DNA of 64,000 nucleotides from JAEUUM01 sp038326165 (GTDB taxonomy: Bacteria > Bacteroidota > Bacteroidia > Chitinophagales > Saprospiraceae): the NCBI GenBank assembly GCA_038326165.1, contig JBBQJT010000014.1, positions 5,060 to 69,059 on the forward strand, written 5' to 3'. Positions 1-8,964 of the stretch are shown piece after piece. The position numbers and the translations under genes were made by a program. The first letter of the stretch is position 1; the number at the start of each line of letters is the position of its first letter. The notes below the pieces were generated by a model. That model was not told the DNA's origin and did not search any database. It worked only from the letters and a program-made list of their open reading frames with translations.

Positions 1-1021
1 TAGTTCGATTATTGCCGCGGTAAGTGTGCGCGTCGAAGAACCCGTTTTTGAATCTCAAACTAAAACCAAACTGGGGTCGATGACCATGTCGCCCGATGGT
101 ATTTCGGTAAGAAGTTTTGTAGGCGAGTTCATGTCTTCTCAATTGGACAACTTCCTGCATAAAAATCCGGAATTAGCTCAGGATTTGCTCAAACGAATTT
201 TACAATCCGAACGCGAACGCAAGGAAATAGCAGGTATCCAAAAATTGGCCAACCAACGTGCCAAAAAAGCGAACCTTCACAACAAAAAACTACGGGACTG
301 CAAATATCACTTGAATGAAAGCAAGGTCCCAGAAGATATGCGCAAGGGATCTACTATTTTCATAACGGAAGGAGACTCGGCAAGTGGTTCAATTACAAAA
401 TCAAGAAAAGTTAACACACAAGCGGTGTTCAGCTTGAGAGGCAAGCCTCTGAACTGCTTTGGAATGTCCAAGAAAGTGGTTTATGAAAATGAAGAGTTTA
501 ACCTATTGCAACATGCCCTGAATATTGAGGATTCCCTAGATGATCTCAGATACAATCAGGTAGTTCTGGCAACCGATGCCGATATTGACGGAATGCACAT
601 TCGTTTGTTGTTGCTGACCTTCTTTCTTCAATTTTTTCCTGACTTGGTCAGAGGTGGACACTTGTACATATTAGATACCCCTTTGTTTCGTGTTCGCGAC
701 AAACAACATACATTTTATTGCTATTCAGAAAGTGAAAAACAAGAAGCAATTCAAAAGCTCAGAGGCAAGCCTGAAATCACCCGATTCAAGGGTTTGGGTG
801 AAATATCTCCAAATGAATTTGCAGATTTCATTGGAGACAAAATACGATTGGAGCCCGTAATCCTTCAAGACGGAACCAACATCGAGCAAATTTTGGATTA
901 TTACATGGGTAAAAATACACCTGCACGTCAAGAATTCATCATTGATAATCTCCGTTTTGAAAAAGATGTTGCTGAGCCATCAGAGATTTTGGAAAAAGAA
1001 TTGGAGGAAGAGCCAGTGTGA
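1..1021 (+). CDS. parE: DNA topoisomerase IV subunit B, C-terminal part (5' end outside window)
   Basis: ATP-dependent type II topoisomerase subunit that decatenates daughter chromosomes together with ParC. The reading frame is already open at base 2, so the gene enters from the left and only about 339 residues are visible. Seen here: the end of the GHKL/transducer region, then the TOPRIM domain with its EGDSASGS motif and the acidic ATDADIDGMHIR metal-binding motif, and the C-terminal ARQEFIIDNL segment. The SASGS form, rather than SAGGS, and the following ITKSR...NTQAVFSLRGKPLN stretch are typical of Bacteroidota ParE rather than GyrB. No parC follows; lon is next. An apparent GTG start at 26 is inside the gene. 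The ParE rather than GyrB assignment is good but depends on recall of family motifs. Confidence 0.88.
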   Translation, partial: SSIIAAVSVRVEEPVFESQTKTKLGSMTMSPDGISVRSFVGEFMSSQLDNFLHKNPELAQDLLKRILQSERERKEIAGIQKLANQRAKKANLHNKKLRDCKYHLNESKVPEDMRKGSTIFITEGDSASGSITKSRKVNTQAVFSLRGKPLNCFGMSKKVVYENEEFNLLQHALNIEDSLDDLRYNQVVLATDADIDGMHIRLLLLTFFLQFFPDLVRGGHLYILDTPLFRVRDKQHTFYCYSESEKQEAIQKLRGKPEITRFKGLGEISPNEFADFIGDKIRLEPVILQDGTNIEQILDYYMGKNTPARQEFIIDNLRFEKDVAEPSEILEKELEEEPV

Positions 1022-1131
1022 CACTTTGTCTGAATTCTAGTCAAAACTTTTAGGTGGCATATCATTTGCCTATTTAATTTCCCAATGCGCATGAGATTTA
1101 TTATGACGGATTGGCAGAAAATATAAAGACT

Positions 1132-3552
1132 ATGAAAGAATTTGATGATTTGATAAGATTGCAATCCAACGAAAGTGAAGGTGACTTTATGCCCTTGGTT
1201 TCGCTTGATGAAGGCGCCGAAGCTGAAGAAAGAGACGGCATGCCTGATACAATGGCTTTGCTTCCACTAAAAAATACAGTTTTGTTTCCAGGATTGTTGG
1301 TTCCTGTTACCATCAGTCGTGAAAAATCGCTCAGAGCAGTCAACAAGGCTTACGAAACCTCCAAAATTATTGGCGTTTTCACACAAAAAGATGTCAAAGA
1401 TGACGAGCCAGAATCCAATGACCTTTACAACACTGGAACTGCTGCCAAAATAATAAAATTGCTCCGAATGCCCGATGGTAGCACTACCGCTTTGCTCCAA
1501 GGCAAAAAAAGGATACAAATCGAAAAGGTCATTCAGGAATCACCTTACCTAGAAGCAACAGTGGAATTTTTGGATTACAAAGAACCCAAAGAAAAACGTT
1601 CTTTTGAGGCAATCATCAAGTCTGTTCGTGAAATAGCTGAACAAATCATCTTGCTTTCTCCAAGCTTGCCTGATGAAGCAAAGATCATTCTGCGCAATAT
1701 CAACAATGACGTCTTTTTGCTGAATTTCCTTTCAAGCAATCTGGGCTTAAAAATCAAGAACAAACAATCTATACTTGAGATAAATGACCTGATGCAAAAG
1801 GCCAAGACCATACTTGAGTACCTAGATGCCGAGCTTCAACTATTGGAACTGAAAGATCAGATCGAAGGAAAAGTACGCGGCGATATAGAAAAGCAACAGA
1901 GAGACTACTACCTATCCCAACAACTCAAAACCATTCAAGAAGAATTGGGTCAAAATCCCCAAGACGAAGAGATTAAAAGCTTGAGTGATAAAGCCTCGAA
2001 AAAGAAGTGGAGCAAAGAAATTGAAGCCCTCTTCAAGAATGAACTCAACAAGTTGAAACGCACCAACACCATGTCTCCTGAATATGGTATGATGCTCAAT
2101 TATCTCGATACCGTTGTTGAGCTTCCTTGGGGTGAATTCACCAAAGATAATTTCGACTTAAAGCGGGTAAAGAAAGTGCTCGATCAAGACCACTTCGGGC
2201 TTGAAAAGGTAAAAGACAGAATTCTGGAACACATTGCAGTACTGAAATTGAAAGGAGATATGAAAGCCCCAATACTTTGTTTGTTGGGCCCTCCAGGAGT
2301 TGGTAAAACCTCTTTGGGAAAATCCATTGCACGCGCCCTCAAACGCAAATATATTCGCATGTCACTCGGTGGGCTGCATGATGAAGCTGAAATACGCGGA
2401 CACCGCAAAACCTACATAGGCGCCATGCCAGGTAGGGTAATCCAGTCTATCAAAAAGGCCAAATCATCTAATCCGGTTTTCATATTGGACGAAATAGATA
2501 AAGTAGGGAAAGATTTCAGAGGAGATCCTTCATCTGCACTACTTGAGGTATTAGACCCTGAACAAAACAGCACATTTCACGACAATTATCTTGAAATGGA
2601 ATATGATCTTTCCAAAGTGATGTTCATTGCAACTGCCAATACCCTGCAAGGAATACAACCTGCACTATTGGACAGAATGGAAATCATTGAATTGAGCGGT
2701 TACAGCGTCGAAGAAAAAGTCGAAATCGCTAAGCGACACTTGATACCAGAACAAAAAACAGAAAATGGCCTAAAGCCTGAGCATGCCAATATCTCGAAGT
2801 CCGTTTTGAAAGATATGATCCAAGCTTATACCAGAGAATCAGGAGTCAGAAGCTTGAGTCGTGTACTGGCAGGTGTGATGCGTGGTATAGCCAAGCATGT
2901 AGCACTTGAGGAGAAATACAATGTGAGTGTAACATTTGAAGATGTGGTAAAATACCTTGGACCGATCGTCTTCGATAAGGATATCTATCAGGGAGTTAGA
3001 GTGCCTGGAGTAACAGTGGGTCTTGCATGGACAAGTACAGGAGGAGATATTCTATTTATTGAATCCAATTTGTACCCTGGAAAAGGAACACTAACGCTAA
3101 CAGGTAATCTAGGTGATGTAATGAAAGAAAGTGCAGTTACAGCTCTCTCTTACATCAAGTCGCACTATCAACCGCTTGGCATCGATGCCACAGCATTTGA
3201 AAAAAGTGATGTACACATTCACGTACCTGAAGGCGCAATACCCAAAGACGGCCCAAGTGCAGGTATTACCATGCTAACGGCTCTTGCATCCGCATACACA
3301 GGTAGGATAGTAAAACCTTACGTGGCAATGACCGGAGAAATAACTCTGCGTGGCAAGGTACTTCCGGTAGGAGGCATCAAAGAAAAAATACTGGCTGCTA
3401 AGCGTGCTGGTATTCGTGAAATAATCCTCTGCGAACAAAACAAGCGCCACGTTGATGAAATAAGCGAAGATTACATCCAAGGCATGAAATTTCACTATGT
3501 ACAGGAAATGGATGACGTGCTAAAGATTGCCTTGGTTGAAGCCAAAAAGTGA
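1132..3552 (+). CDS. lon: ATP-dependent protease La (Lon)
   Basis: Cytoplasmic AAA+ serine protease that degrades misfolded and regulatory proteins. From the ATG at 1132 it is 806 residues, normal for Lon. Order: N-terminal substrate-binding domain (about 40-240), coiled helical linker, AAA+ module with Walker A GPPGVGKT (386-393) and Walker B FILDEID (acidic pair 453-454), then the Lon protease domain. The catalytic dyad is visible: Ser709 in KDGPSAG and Lys752 in GGIKEKILAA. An in-frame TTG at 1111 would add seven residues; I prefer the ATG, since no ribosome-binding site separates them. It lies about 110 bases after parE on the same strand. No heat-shock promoter was recognised in the gap. 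Confidence 0.97.
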   Translation: MKEFDDLIRLQSNESEGDFMPLVSLDEGAEAEERDGMPDTMALLPLKNTVLFPGLLVPVTISREKSLRAVNKAYETSKIIGVFTQKDVKDDEPESNDLYNTGTAAKIIKLLRMPDGSTTALLQGKKRIQIEKVIQESPYLEATVEFLDYKEPKEKRSFEAIIKSVREIAEQIILLSPSLPDEAKIILRNINNDVFLLNFLSSNLGLKIKNKQSILEINDLMQKAKTILEYLDAELQLLELKDQIEGKVRGDIEKQQRDYYLSQQLKTIQEELGQNPQDEEIKSLSDKASKKKWSKEIEALFKNELNKLKRTNTMSPEYGMMLNYLDTVVELPWGEFTKDNFDLKRVKKVLDQDHFGLEKVKDRILEHIAVLKLKGDMKAPILCLLGPPGVGKTSLGKSIARALKRKYIRMSLGGLHDEAEIRGHRKTYIGAMPGRVIQSIKKAKSSNPVFILDEIDKVGKDFRGDPSSALLEVLDPEQNSTFHDNYLEMEYDLSKVMFIATANTLQGIQPALLDRMEIIELSGYSVEEKVEIAKRHLIPEQKTENGLKPEHANISKSVLKDMIQAYTRESGVRSLSRVLAGVMRGIAKHVALEEKYNVSVTFEDVVKYLGPIVFDKDIYQGVRVPGVTVGLAWTSTGGDILFIESNLYPGKGTLTLTGNLGDVMKESAVTALSYIKSHYQPLGIDATAFEKSDVHIHVPEGAIPKDGPSAGITMLTALASAYTGRIVKPYVAMTGEITLRGKVLPVGGIKEKILAAKRAGIREIILCEQNKRHVDEISEDYIQGMKFHYVQEMDDVLKIALVEAKK

Positions 3553-3934
3553 TTTTTGGATAGCTATAAAGCTTGACATTTAGAAATCATCATCATTGTT
3601 GTGAAAAACGTCAGTACTTCATTTAACGATTGACACTGATAGGATCATCCTGTTTTCAGTATGAAAATTTAACCAGGAATAACTTGTCGCTGGAAGATCC
3701 CTTCCAAATCCACTGATGATCTGGAATTTTCTCTTCCAAAAATACAAAACTTGTATCCTATGGTTTTTGGGTTTATGAAAATTGAGCTTGAGCTTAGGGT
3801 ATATTAACTATGCATTTTGGACAACTGAATAAAGCCTTGTAAGCCTATAAATAATAGCTTTGCTTGATCATTTCAGCAATTAAGCTCCATGCAAATGCTT
3901 TTAACTTGCTACCTTTGCGGCCGAAATTCATTTC
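3553..3934 (+). other. intergenic region upstream of prfC
   Basis: 382 bases with no convincing coding frame and no tRNA-like fold. It is AT-rich, and I found no Rho-independent terminator after lon: a short CCAAAAA/TTTTTGG inverted repeat overlaps the lon stop but is too A/T-rich to trust. Two Bacteroidota-type -7 elements occur, at 3855-3862 and 3910-3917. Confidence 0.5.
3910..3917 (+). promoter_or_regulatory. -7 promoter element for prfC
   Basis: TACCTTTG matches the Bacteroidota -7 consensus TAnnTTTG and lies 17 bases upstream of the prfC ATG. No good -33 TTG is found at the usual 17-23 base spacing. A second -7 match, TAGCTTTG at 3855-3862, could give a longer leader. Prediction only. 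Confidence 0.45.
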
Positions 3935-5515
3935 ATGACAAGATTAGAAGAAATAGCGCGGCGAAGAACGTTTGGTATCATCTCGCACCCCGATGCAGGT
4001 AAAACCACCCTTACTGAAAAGCTCTTGCTTTTTGGTGGTGCCATTCAAATAGCAGGCGCAGTAAAATCCAACAAAATAAAACGCTCAGCTACTTCCGATT
4101 TTATGGAAATAGAGAAGCAAAGGGGCATATCCGTGGCAACATCGGTTATGGCATTTGAATACAAGAATAGACAGATCAACATTCTGGACACTCCAGGTCA
4201 CCAGGATTTTGCGGAAGATACCTATCGAACTCTGACTGCTGTAGATAGTGCCATAGTGGTGATTGACGTAGCCAAAGGCGTAGAAACACAAACTGAAAAA
4301 TTGGTGGCCGTATGCCGTATGCGCAATACGCCCATTATTGTTTTTATCAATAAGCTGGATCGTGAAGGCAAGGACGGATTTGACCTGTTGGATGAAATTG
4401 AGGCCAAGCTTGGCCTGAATGTAGTACCACTTTCTTGGCCCGTAGGTATGGGGCAGCGATTCCAGGGAGTTTATAATATTTATGACAAAAACATGCTGCT
4501 GTACAGCCCACACAGCAAACAACAAGTAGGGGAAACTACCGAAATAAAAGACCTCAATGATGGTCAGGCAGATGAATTGGTAGGTCAAAGGGCTGCTGAT
4601 GAATTGCGCAGTGAACTGGAGGTGGTGCAGTCAGTTTATCCACATTTCAGCAGACAAGCATACTTGAATGGGGAACAGTCTCCCGTGTTTTTTGGAAGTG
4701 CTGTCAATAATTTTGGCGTAAAGGAATTGCTGGATTGCTTTGTTGAGGAGGCTCCTGCTCCTCTAGCCCGCGAAACGGAAGAGCGTGTAGTTGAACCACT
4801 GGAAGAGAAGTTTACCGGATTTGTATTTAAAATCCATGCCAATATGGATCCCAACCACCGGGACAGAATTGCATTTTTGCGGATTTGCTCAGGCACATTT
4901 GAACGCAATACCAATTATCTGCACATCCGCCAAGCAAAAAAAATGAAGTTCTCAAACCCCACTGCTTTCATGGCTGATAAAAAATCAGTTGTGGATGTTG
5001 CATATCCTGGTGATATAGTAGGTCTTTATGATTCGGGGAACTTTAAAATCGGTGATACTCTGACAGAAGGAGAAATACTTCATTACAAAGGAATACCAAG
5101 TTTCTCACCTGAACAATTCCGATTTGTGCTCAATAAGGACCCTATGAAGACTAAGCAACTGGACAAAGGAATCCTTCAGTTGATGGATGAGGGCGTTGCG
5201 CAATTGTTCATCAAAGAAGACAATGGTCGTAAAATAATTGGCACTGTTGGTGCACTTCAATTCGATGTATTGCAGTATAGACTCAAGAATGAATACGGTG
5301 CAAGCTGCGATTATGAGCCAATTAGCCTCCACAAAGCTTGTTGGGTCACTTGCAATAAACCTGCGATATTGAATGATTTCCGCCAGAGAAGAAAAGCCGA
5401 TTTGGCGCTCGACAAAGAAGGCAAGCTGGTTTTTCTGGCACAAAGTGCATGGACATTAAAAATGGCACAAGAGAATCACCCCGAAATAGAATTTCATTTC
5501 ACCTCAGAGTTCTAA
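3935..5515 (+). CDS. prfC: peptide chain release factor 3 (RF3)
   Basis: Translational GTPase that recycles RF1/RF2 from the ribosome after peptide release. 526 residues, the usual RF3 length. GTPase motifs are in order: G1 HPDAGKTT (18-25), G2 region RGISVATSVM, G3 DTPGHQDF, G4 NKLDRE. Domain II and the RF3-specific C-terminal domain follow. The RGISV form in G2 and the overall length separate it from EF-G and from TetM/BipA relatives. The start ATG fits a -7 promoter element 17 bases upstream. The glycyl-tRNA synthetase gene begins 47 bases after its stop on the same strand, so the two may be cotranscribed. Confidence 0.96.
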   Translation: MTRLEEIARRRTFGIISHPDAGKTTLTEKLLLFGGAIQIAGAVKSNKIKRSATSDFMEIEKQRGISVATSVMAFEYKNRQINILDTPGHQDFAEDTYRTLTAVDSAIVVIDVAKGVETQTEKLVAVCRMRNTPIIVFINKLDREGKDGFDLLDEIEAKLGLNVVPLSWPVGMGQRFQGVYNIYDKNMLLYSPHSKQQVGETTEIKDLNDGQADELVGQRAADELRSELEVVQSVYPHFSRQAYLNGEQSPVFFGSAVNNFGVKELLDCFVEEAPAPLARETEERVVEPLEEKFTGFVFKIHANMDPNHRDRIAFLRICSGTFERNTNYLHIRQAKKMKFSNPTAFMADKKSVVDVAYPGDIVGLYDSGNFKIGDTLTEGEILHYKGIPSFSPEQFRFVLNKDPMKTKQLDKGILQLMDEGVAQLFIKEDNGRKIIGTVGALQFDVLQYRLKNEYGASCDYEPISLHKACWVTCNKPAILNDFRQRRKADLALDKEGKLVFLAQSAWTLKMAQENHPEIEFHFTSEF

Positions 5516-5562
5516 ACAAGCGGCCCCCATTTCACGTAATACTCTACTCATACCCTTATAAT

Positions 5563-7116
5563 ATGTCACAACCTGAAGATCAGTTCAAAAAATTAGTATC
5601 GCATTGCAAAGAATATGGATTCATTTTTCAATCGAGTGAAATATATGACGGACTCAGTGCTGTTTATGATTATGGACCTTATGGAGTAGAGTTAAAGAAC
5701 AACATTAAGCAATATTGGTGGAAAAGCATGGTACAAATGCATGACAATATTGTAGGTATAGATTCAGCAATTTTTATGCATCCAAAGACTTGGAAGGCAA
5801 GTGGACACGTTGATGCATTCAATGATCCATTGGTAGATAACAAAGACTCTAAAAAACGCTATCGGGCAGACGTATTGATAGAGGCAGTCATTGACAAATT
5901 GGAAGCCAAAGCCGATAAAGAAGTCAGCAAAGCCAAAGAAAGATTTGGAGAAACCTTCGACGCAGCCATGTACCGTACCACAAATCCAAGGGTAATGGAA
6001 TACTTAGGTAAGGCTACAGACATAGCCGCAAGGTTGGCGGATAACATGTCACGCGGCGATATGGAAGGTTTGAAATCCATGATCGATGAACTTGAAGTGA
6101 CCTGCGAAGTGAGTGGGTCGCGAAACTGGACAGAAGTACGCCAATTCAACCTCATGTTCTCTACCCAATTGGGCAATATTGCAGGTGAAGAAGAAAAACT
6201 CTACCTAAGACCTGAAACAGCTCAAGGAATTTTTGTGAACTTCCTGAATGTTCAAAAAACCACCCGTCAAAAAATCCCTTTTGGCATAGCGCAAATAGGA
6301 AAGGCTTTTAGAAATGAAATTGTAGCGCGTCAGTTCATATTCCGAATGCGCGAATTTGAACAAATGGAAATGCAATTCTTTGTGCGTCCCGGTGAAGAGA
6401 TGAAGTGGTACAATTACTGGAAAGACGCCCGTATGAAATGGCATTTGGCCATTGGCACGAGTGAGGACAATTACAGATTTCATGATCATGACAATCTTGC
6501 ACACTATGCCAATGCAGCAGTTGATATACAGTTCAAGTTTCCATTTGGTTTTAAGGAATTAGAAGGAATACATTCCAGAACCAATTACGATTTGAATCAA
6601 CACATGGAGCTCTCGGGCAAAAAGTTGATGTACTTTGACCCAGAATTGAATGAAAACTATATTCCTTATGTAGTAGAGACCTCTATTGGTTGTGATAGGA
6701 TGTTTCTCGGATTGATGAGTTTGGCCTTGCAAGATGAAACAGTGCCAGATGCAGATGGCAAAGACAGCACCCGAACCGTCTTGAAATTGCACCCAGCATT
6801 GGCCCCAGTGAAATGCGCAGTATTGCCTTTGGTCAAGAACAATGAAGAATTGAATCAATTGGCTCAATCTATATATTCAAAGCTGAAAGCGCACTTCCAA
6901 TGCCAATATGACGAAAAGGACGCCATAGGTCGAAGGTACCGCAGACAAGATGCCATCGGTACACCCTTATGTGTAACTGTAGATTTTGAAAGCATGGATG
7001 ACGGCATGGTAACTATTCGGGATAGAGACACTTTGCAGCAAGTCAGAGTACCAATAGACCAAGTAGCATCAATGGTTCAAGAAAAAGTAGATATGGCAAG
7101 GCTTTTGGGAAGTTGA
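5563..7116 (+). CDS. glyQS: glycyl-tRNA synthetase, single-chain (alpha2) type
   Basis: Class II aminoacyl-tRNA synthetase charging tRNA-Gly. From the ATG at 5563 it is 517 residues, matching the homodimeric archaeal/eukaryal-type enzyme used by Bacteroidota rather than the alpha/beta heterotetramer. Visible signatures: SSEIYDGLSAVYDYGPYG near the N terminus; LRPETAQGIFVNF; motif 2 FRNEI with the following RMREFEQMEMQFF; motif 3 region ETSIGCDRMFLGL; and an anticodon-binding C-terminal domain with the HPALAPVKCAVLPL start. The frame is open back to 5449, overlapping prfC, but the extra residues do not resemble the family, so the internal ATG is chosen. Confidence 0.95.
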   Translation: MSQPEDQFKKLVSHCKEYGFIFQSSEIYDGLSAVYDYGPYGVELKNNIKQYWWKSMVQMHDNIVGIDSAIFMHPKTWKASGHVDAFNDPLVDNKDSKKRYRADVLIEAVIDKLEAKADKEVSKAKERFGETFDAAMYRTTNPRVMEYLGKATDIAARLADNMSRGDMEGLKSMIDELEVTCEVSGSRNWTEVRQFNLMFSTQLGNIAGEEEKLYLRPETAQGIFVNFLNVQKTTRQKIPFGIAQIGKAFRNEIVARQFIFRMREFEQMEMQFFVRPGEEMKWYNYWKDARMKWHLAIGTSEDNYRFHDHDNLAHYANAAVDIQFKFPFGFKELEGIHSRTNYDLNQHMELSGKKLMYFDPELNENYIPYVVETSIGCDRMFLGLMSLALQDETVPDADGKDSTRTVLKLHPALAPVKCAVLPLVKNNEELNQLAQSIYSKLKAHFQCQYDEKDAIGRRYRRQDAIGTPLCVTVDFESMDDGMVTIRDRDTLQQVRVPIDQVASMVQEKVDMARLLGS

Positions 7117-7234
7117 GGAGGGAAATAACTAAAAACCAATCCAAACCTTGAGCCTTGTTAGCTAAGTACTCTCCCTCAAATATTGATCAACCCTTCCTTT
7201 TCATAAATATTAAAAAAATCTAATTCATTTTTTT

Positions 7235-7264
7235 TTGCTTTTTCGCAGCTTTTCATTAGTTTTG
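7235..7264 (+). promoter_or_regulatory. Bacteroidota-type promoter for comF
   Basis: TTG at 7235-7237, a 19-base spacer, then TAGTTTTG at 7257-7264, matching the -33/-7 consensus of Bacteroidota sigma-70. It lies 19 bases upstream of the comF ATG. The match to both boxes and the spacing make this one of the better promoter candidates in the window. Confidence 0.5.
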
Positions 7265-7283
7265 GAATACCAATTTTGAATCA

Positions 7284-7982
7284 ATGGGCCATCTCAGCAA
7301 TTCTCTCACAGGTATTGTGCAATTATTTTATCCACGTGTATGTATAGCTTGTGAAGACAATACCCATGGTGATGGCTTGCCACTTTGCACCAAATGCTTG
7401 AGTGAGCTACCCTTGACTGGATTCGAATCAATGCCTGAAAATCCCTTTATGGATAGATTAAAAGGCAGAGTTGATCTGGAATGGGCTACTTCTCTTTTTT
7501 ATTTTACAAAGCACTCCGCCAATCAAGTTTTGATCCACCGCGCTAAATATTCAGCCAGTGGCGAAATAGCCTATTTACTAGGAAGGTGGAAGGGGCGACT
7601 GATAAAAAATGCAAAAACCACTCTGCCAGATTTAATACTTCCTGTGCCATTGCACCGGGCCAAATTGAGGTCTAGAGGTTTCAACCAAAGTGAATGGTTT
7701 GGCAGAGGAATAGCGGAAGAATTAGGTTGTGACTTAAAAAATGACGTTTTGATGCGCAAATATTCTTCCGTCAGCCAGACCAAAAAAGGGAAAGTGGAAA
7801 GAATCAAGAATGTGCACAGTTCGTTTGCAATTTATTCAGCTTCCAATATCCAAGGCAAACATGTTTTGATCGTAGATGATGTCCTGACTACCGGAGCAAC
7901 ATTGGAAGCTTGCGCCAACCAATTGGTTCATATCCCCAATATCAAGATCAGCGCAGCAACAATAGCGATCGCCATGAACTAG
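7284..7982 (+). CDS. comF: ComF-family phosphoribosyltransferase-like protein
   Basis: Member of the ComF/GntX family, implicated in DNA uptake or processing in competent bacteria but with unclear chemistry elsewhere. 232 residues. The N terminus carries a zinc-finger-like pair of cysteine pairs (CIAC at about 18-21 and, after the GDGLPLCTKC segment, CTKC). The C-terminal half holds a type I phosphoribosyltransferase fold with the PRPP loop VLIVDDVLTTGATLEAC, and the LPVPLHRAKLRSRGFNQSE segment is diagnostic of ComF. It has its own promoter candidate. Its 3' end overlaps the convergent epimerase-like gene by 35 bases. No other competence genes are in view, so a role in DNA uptake is only inferred. 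Confidence 0.88.
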   Translation: MGHLSNSLTGIVQLFYPRVCIACEDNTHGDGLPLCTKCLSELPLTGFESMPENPFMDRLKGRVDLEWATSLFYFTKHSANQVLIHRAKYSASGEIAYLLGRWKGRLIKNAKTTLPDLILPVPLHRAKLRSRGFNQSEWFGRGIAEELGCDLKNDVLMRKYSSVSQTKKGKVERIKNVHSSFAIYSASNIQGKHVLIVDDVLTTGATLEACANQLVHIPNIKISAATIAIAMN

Positions 7983-8964
7983 GACCCTCAAAAGGCAATC
8001 TATTTGAGGTCAGCTTGATGCTCAGCTGTTGCATACAATATACTCGATTGTAAGATTGAGCCCATTCGCGCTGCAATTCAAAAATTCTCGACCGACCAGT
8101 TAATTGGCTTAAATGGATCAACTGTTGATCATGTAGCATTTGGTATGTGACATTGCAAAGCATTGGGTAATACCTGCAATATTTCAAATAGGAACCAAAT
8201 CTGAATTCATGATAACACGCCAAAAAACTTTCCAATAAACGCTCAGCAAAATCAAAGCTAAGCTTCATGAAATGTGCGTACTCATAAGCTGCAACTACCC
8301 CATACAAGTGCCCATTCAACACATGTACGGCTTGTTTGGCAGGATATTCTTCAAGCCATGGCAAGCTTTCTTCAGTCAAGGTATAGAAGCCACCATCCTC
8401 CAAAGGAAATTTTAAGGATTGGTAAATTGAATCAATTTTAGATTTCAACGCTTCACTTGGGGCAATAAGGTGCCAACGCAAATAAGCACTTAATCCGCAG
8501 GCTTGAAATATTCCACTACTGAATCCCCGTGCTACAAAAAATTTGGGAACATCTTGATCTATTCTCCAGATAAAAAAGCCTTTTTCCCAAGTGCCCAGCT
8601 GATCAAGATGCTGAGCTATCTTACAGAACTCTTGTTTCTTCAGTTCATCTTCCCAAAATCCTTCTTGGACACTCAACATTAATAAATATTGAGCTACAGT
8701 CAACGGATTGGTATAATGTTTCGGACTTTCTGAGTAATTGAATGGATATCCTTCTTGATCCCAAGCATAGATCAACTTAATATTTTCATGAAATCTGTAA
8801 AAATGAAAACTGTAGTAATATCTGAGATCAAAATCTGAGTCTGAAACTTCTGTCTTATAATTGTTTTTAATGTTTAATAAACTTGGGGATTTCAATATTT
8901 TTGGGGCAAGCACTGACATGATTCGCAATACTGAAGTCTTGATGTAATACTTTGGATTCTTCAT
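7948..8964 (-). CDS. D-glucuronyl C5-epimerase-like protein
   Basis: 338 residues, no signal peptide recognised. The C-terminal half resembles the catalytic domain of D-glucuronyl C5-epimerases (GLCE family), which invert C5 of glucuronic acid in polysaccharides: NGHLYGVVAAYEYAH, an aromatic-rich YLKYCRYYPMLCNVTYQML stretch, and a terminal segment pairing a tyrosine cluster with a QLTGR.RIFELQREWAQSY motif. The N-terminal part contains YYYSFHFYRF and a WEKGFFIWRIDQD helix-hairpin repeat typical of alpha/alpha barrels. Its ATG overlaps the stop of the upstream flippase gene by four bases (ATGA), so the two are translationally coupled and probably act on the same glycan. Substrate unknown. An alternative is a general (alpha/alpha)6-barrel epimerase or lyase. 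Confidence 0.6.
   Translation of the reverse strand: MKNPKYYIKTSVLRIMSVLAPKILKSPSLLNIKNNYKTEVSDSDFDLRYYYSFHFYRFHENIKLIYAWDQEGYPFNYSESPKHYTNPLTVAQYLLMLSVQEGFWEDELKKQEFCKIAQHLDQLGTWEKGFFIWRIDQDVPKFFVARGFSSGIFQACGLSAYLRWHLIAPSEALKSKIDSIYQSLKFPLEDGGFYTLTEESLPWLEEYPAKQAVHVLNGHLYGVVAAYEYAHFMKLSFDFAERLLESFLACYHEFRFGSYLKYCRYYPMLCNVTYQMLHDQQLIHLSQLTGRSRIFELQREWAQSYNRVYCMQQLSIKLTSNRLPFEGPSSWRSLLLLR

Noticed and set aside
3542..3559. Inverted repeat CCAAAAA/TTTTTGG at the lon stop as terminator
   Set aside because: The stem is seven pairs, mainly A-T, and no following T tract is seen.
4085..4588. 167-codon frame antisense to prfC
   Set aside because: It lies wholly inside the well-conserved RF3 gene; its translation has no domain and odd composition.
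5449..5562. N-terminal extension of glycyl-tRNA synthetase
   Set aside because: It overlaps prfC and adds residues unlike the family; the ATG at 5563 gives the usual N terminus.
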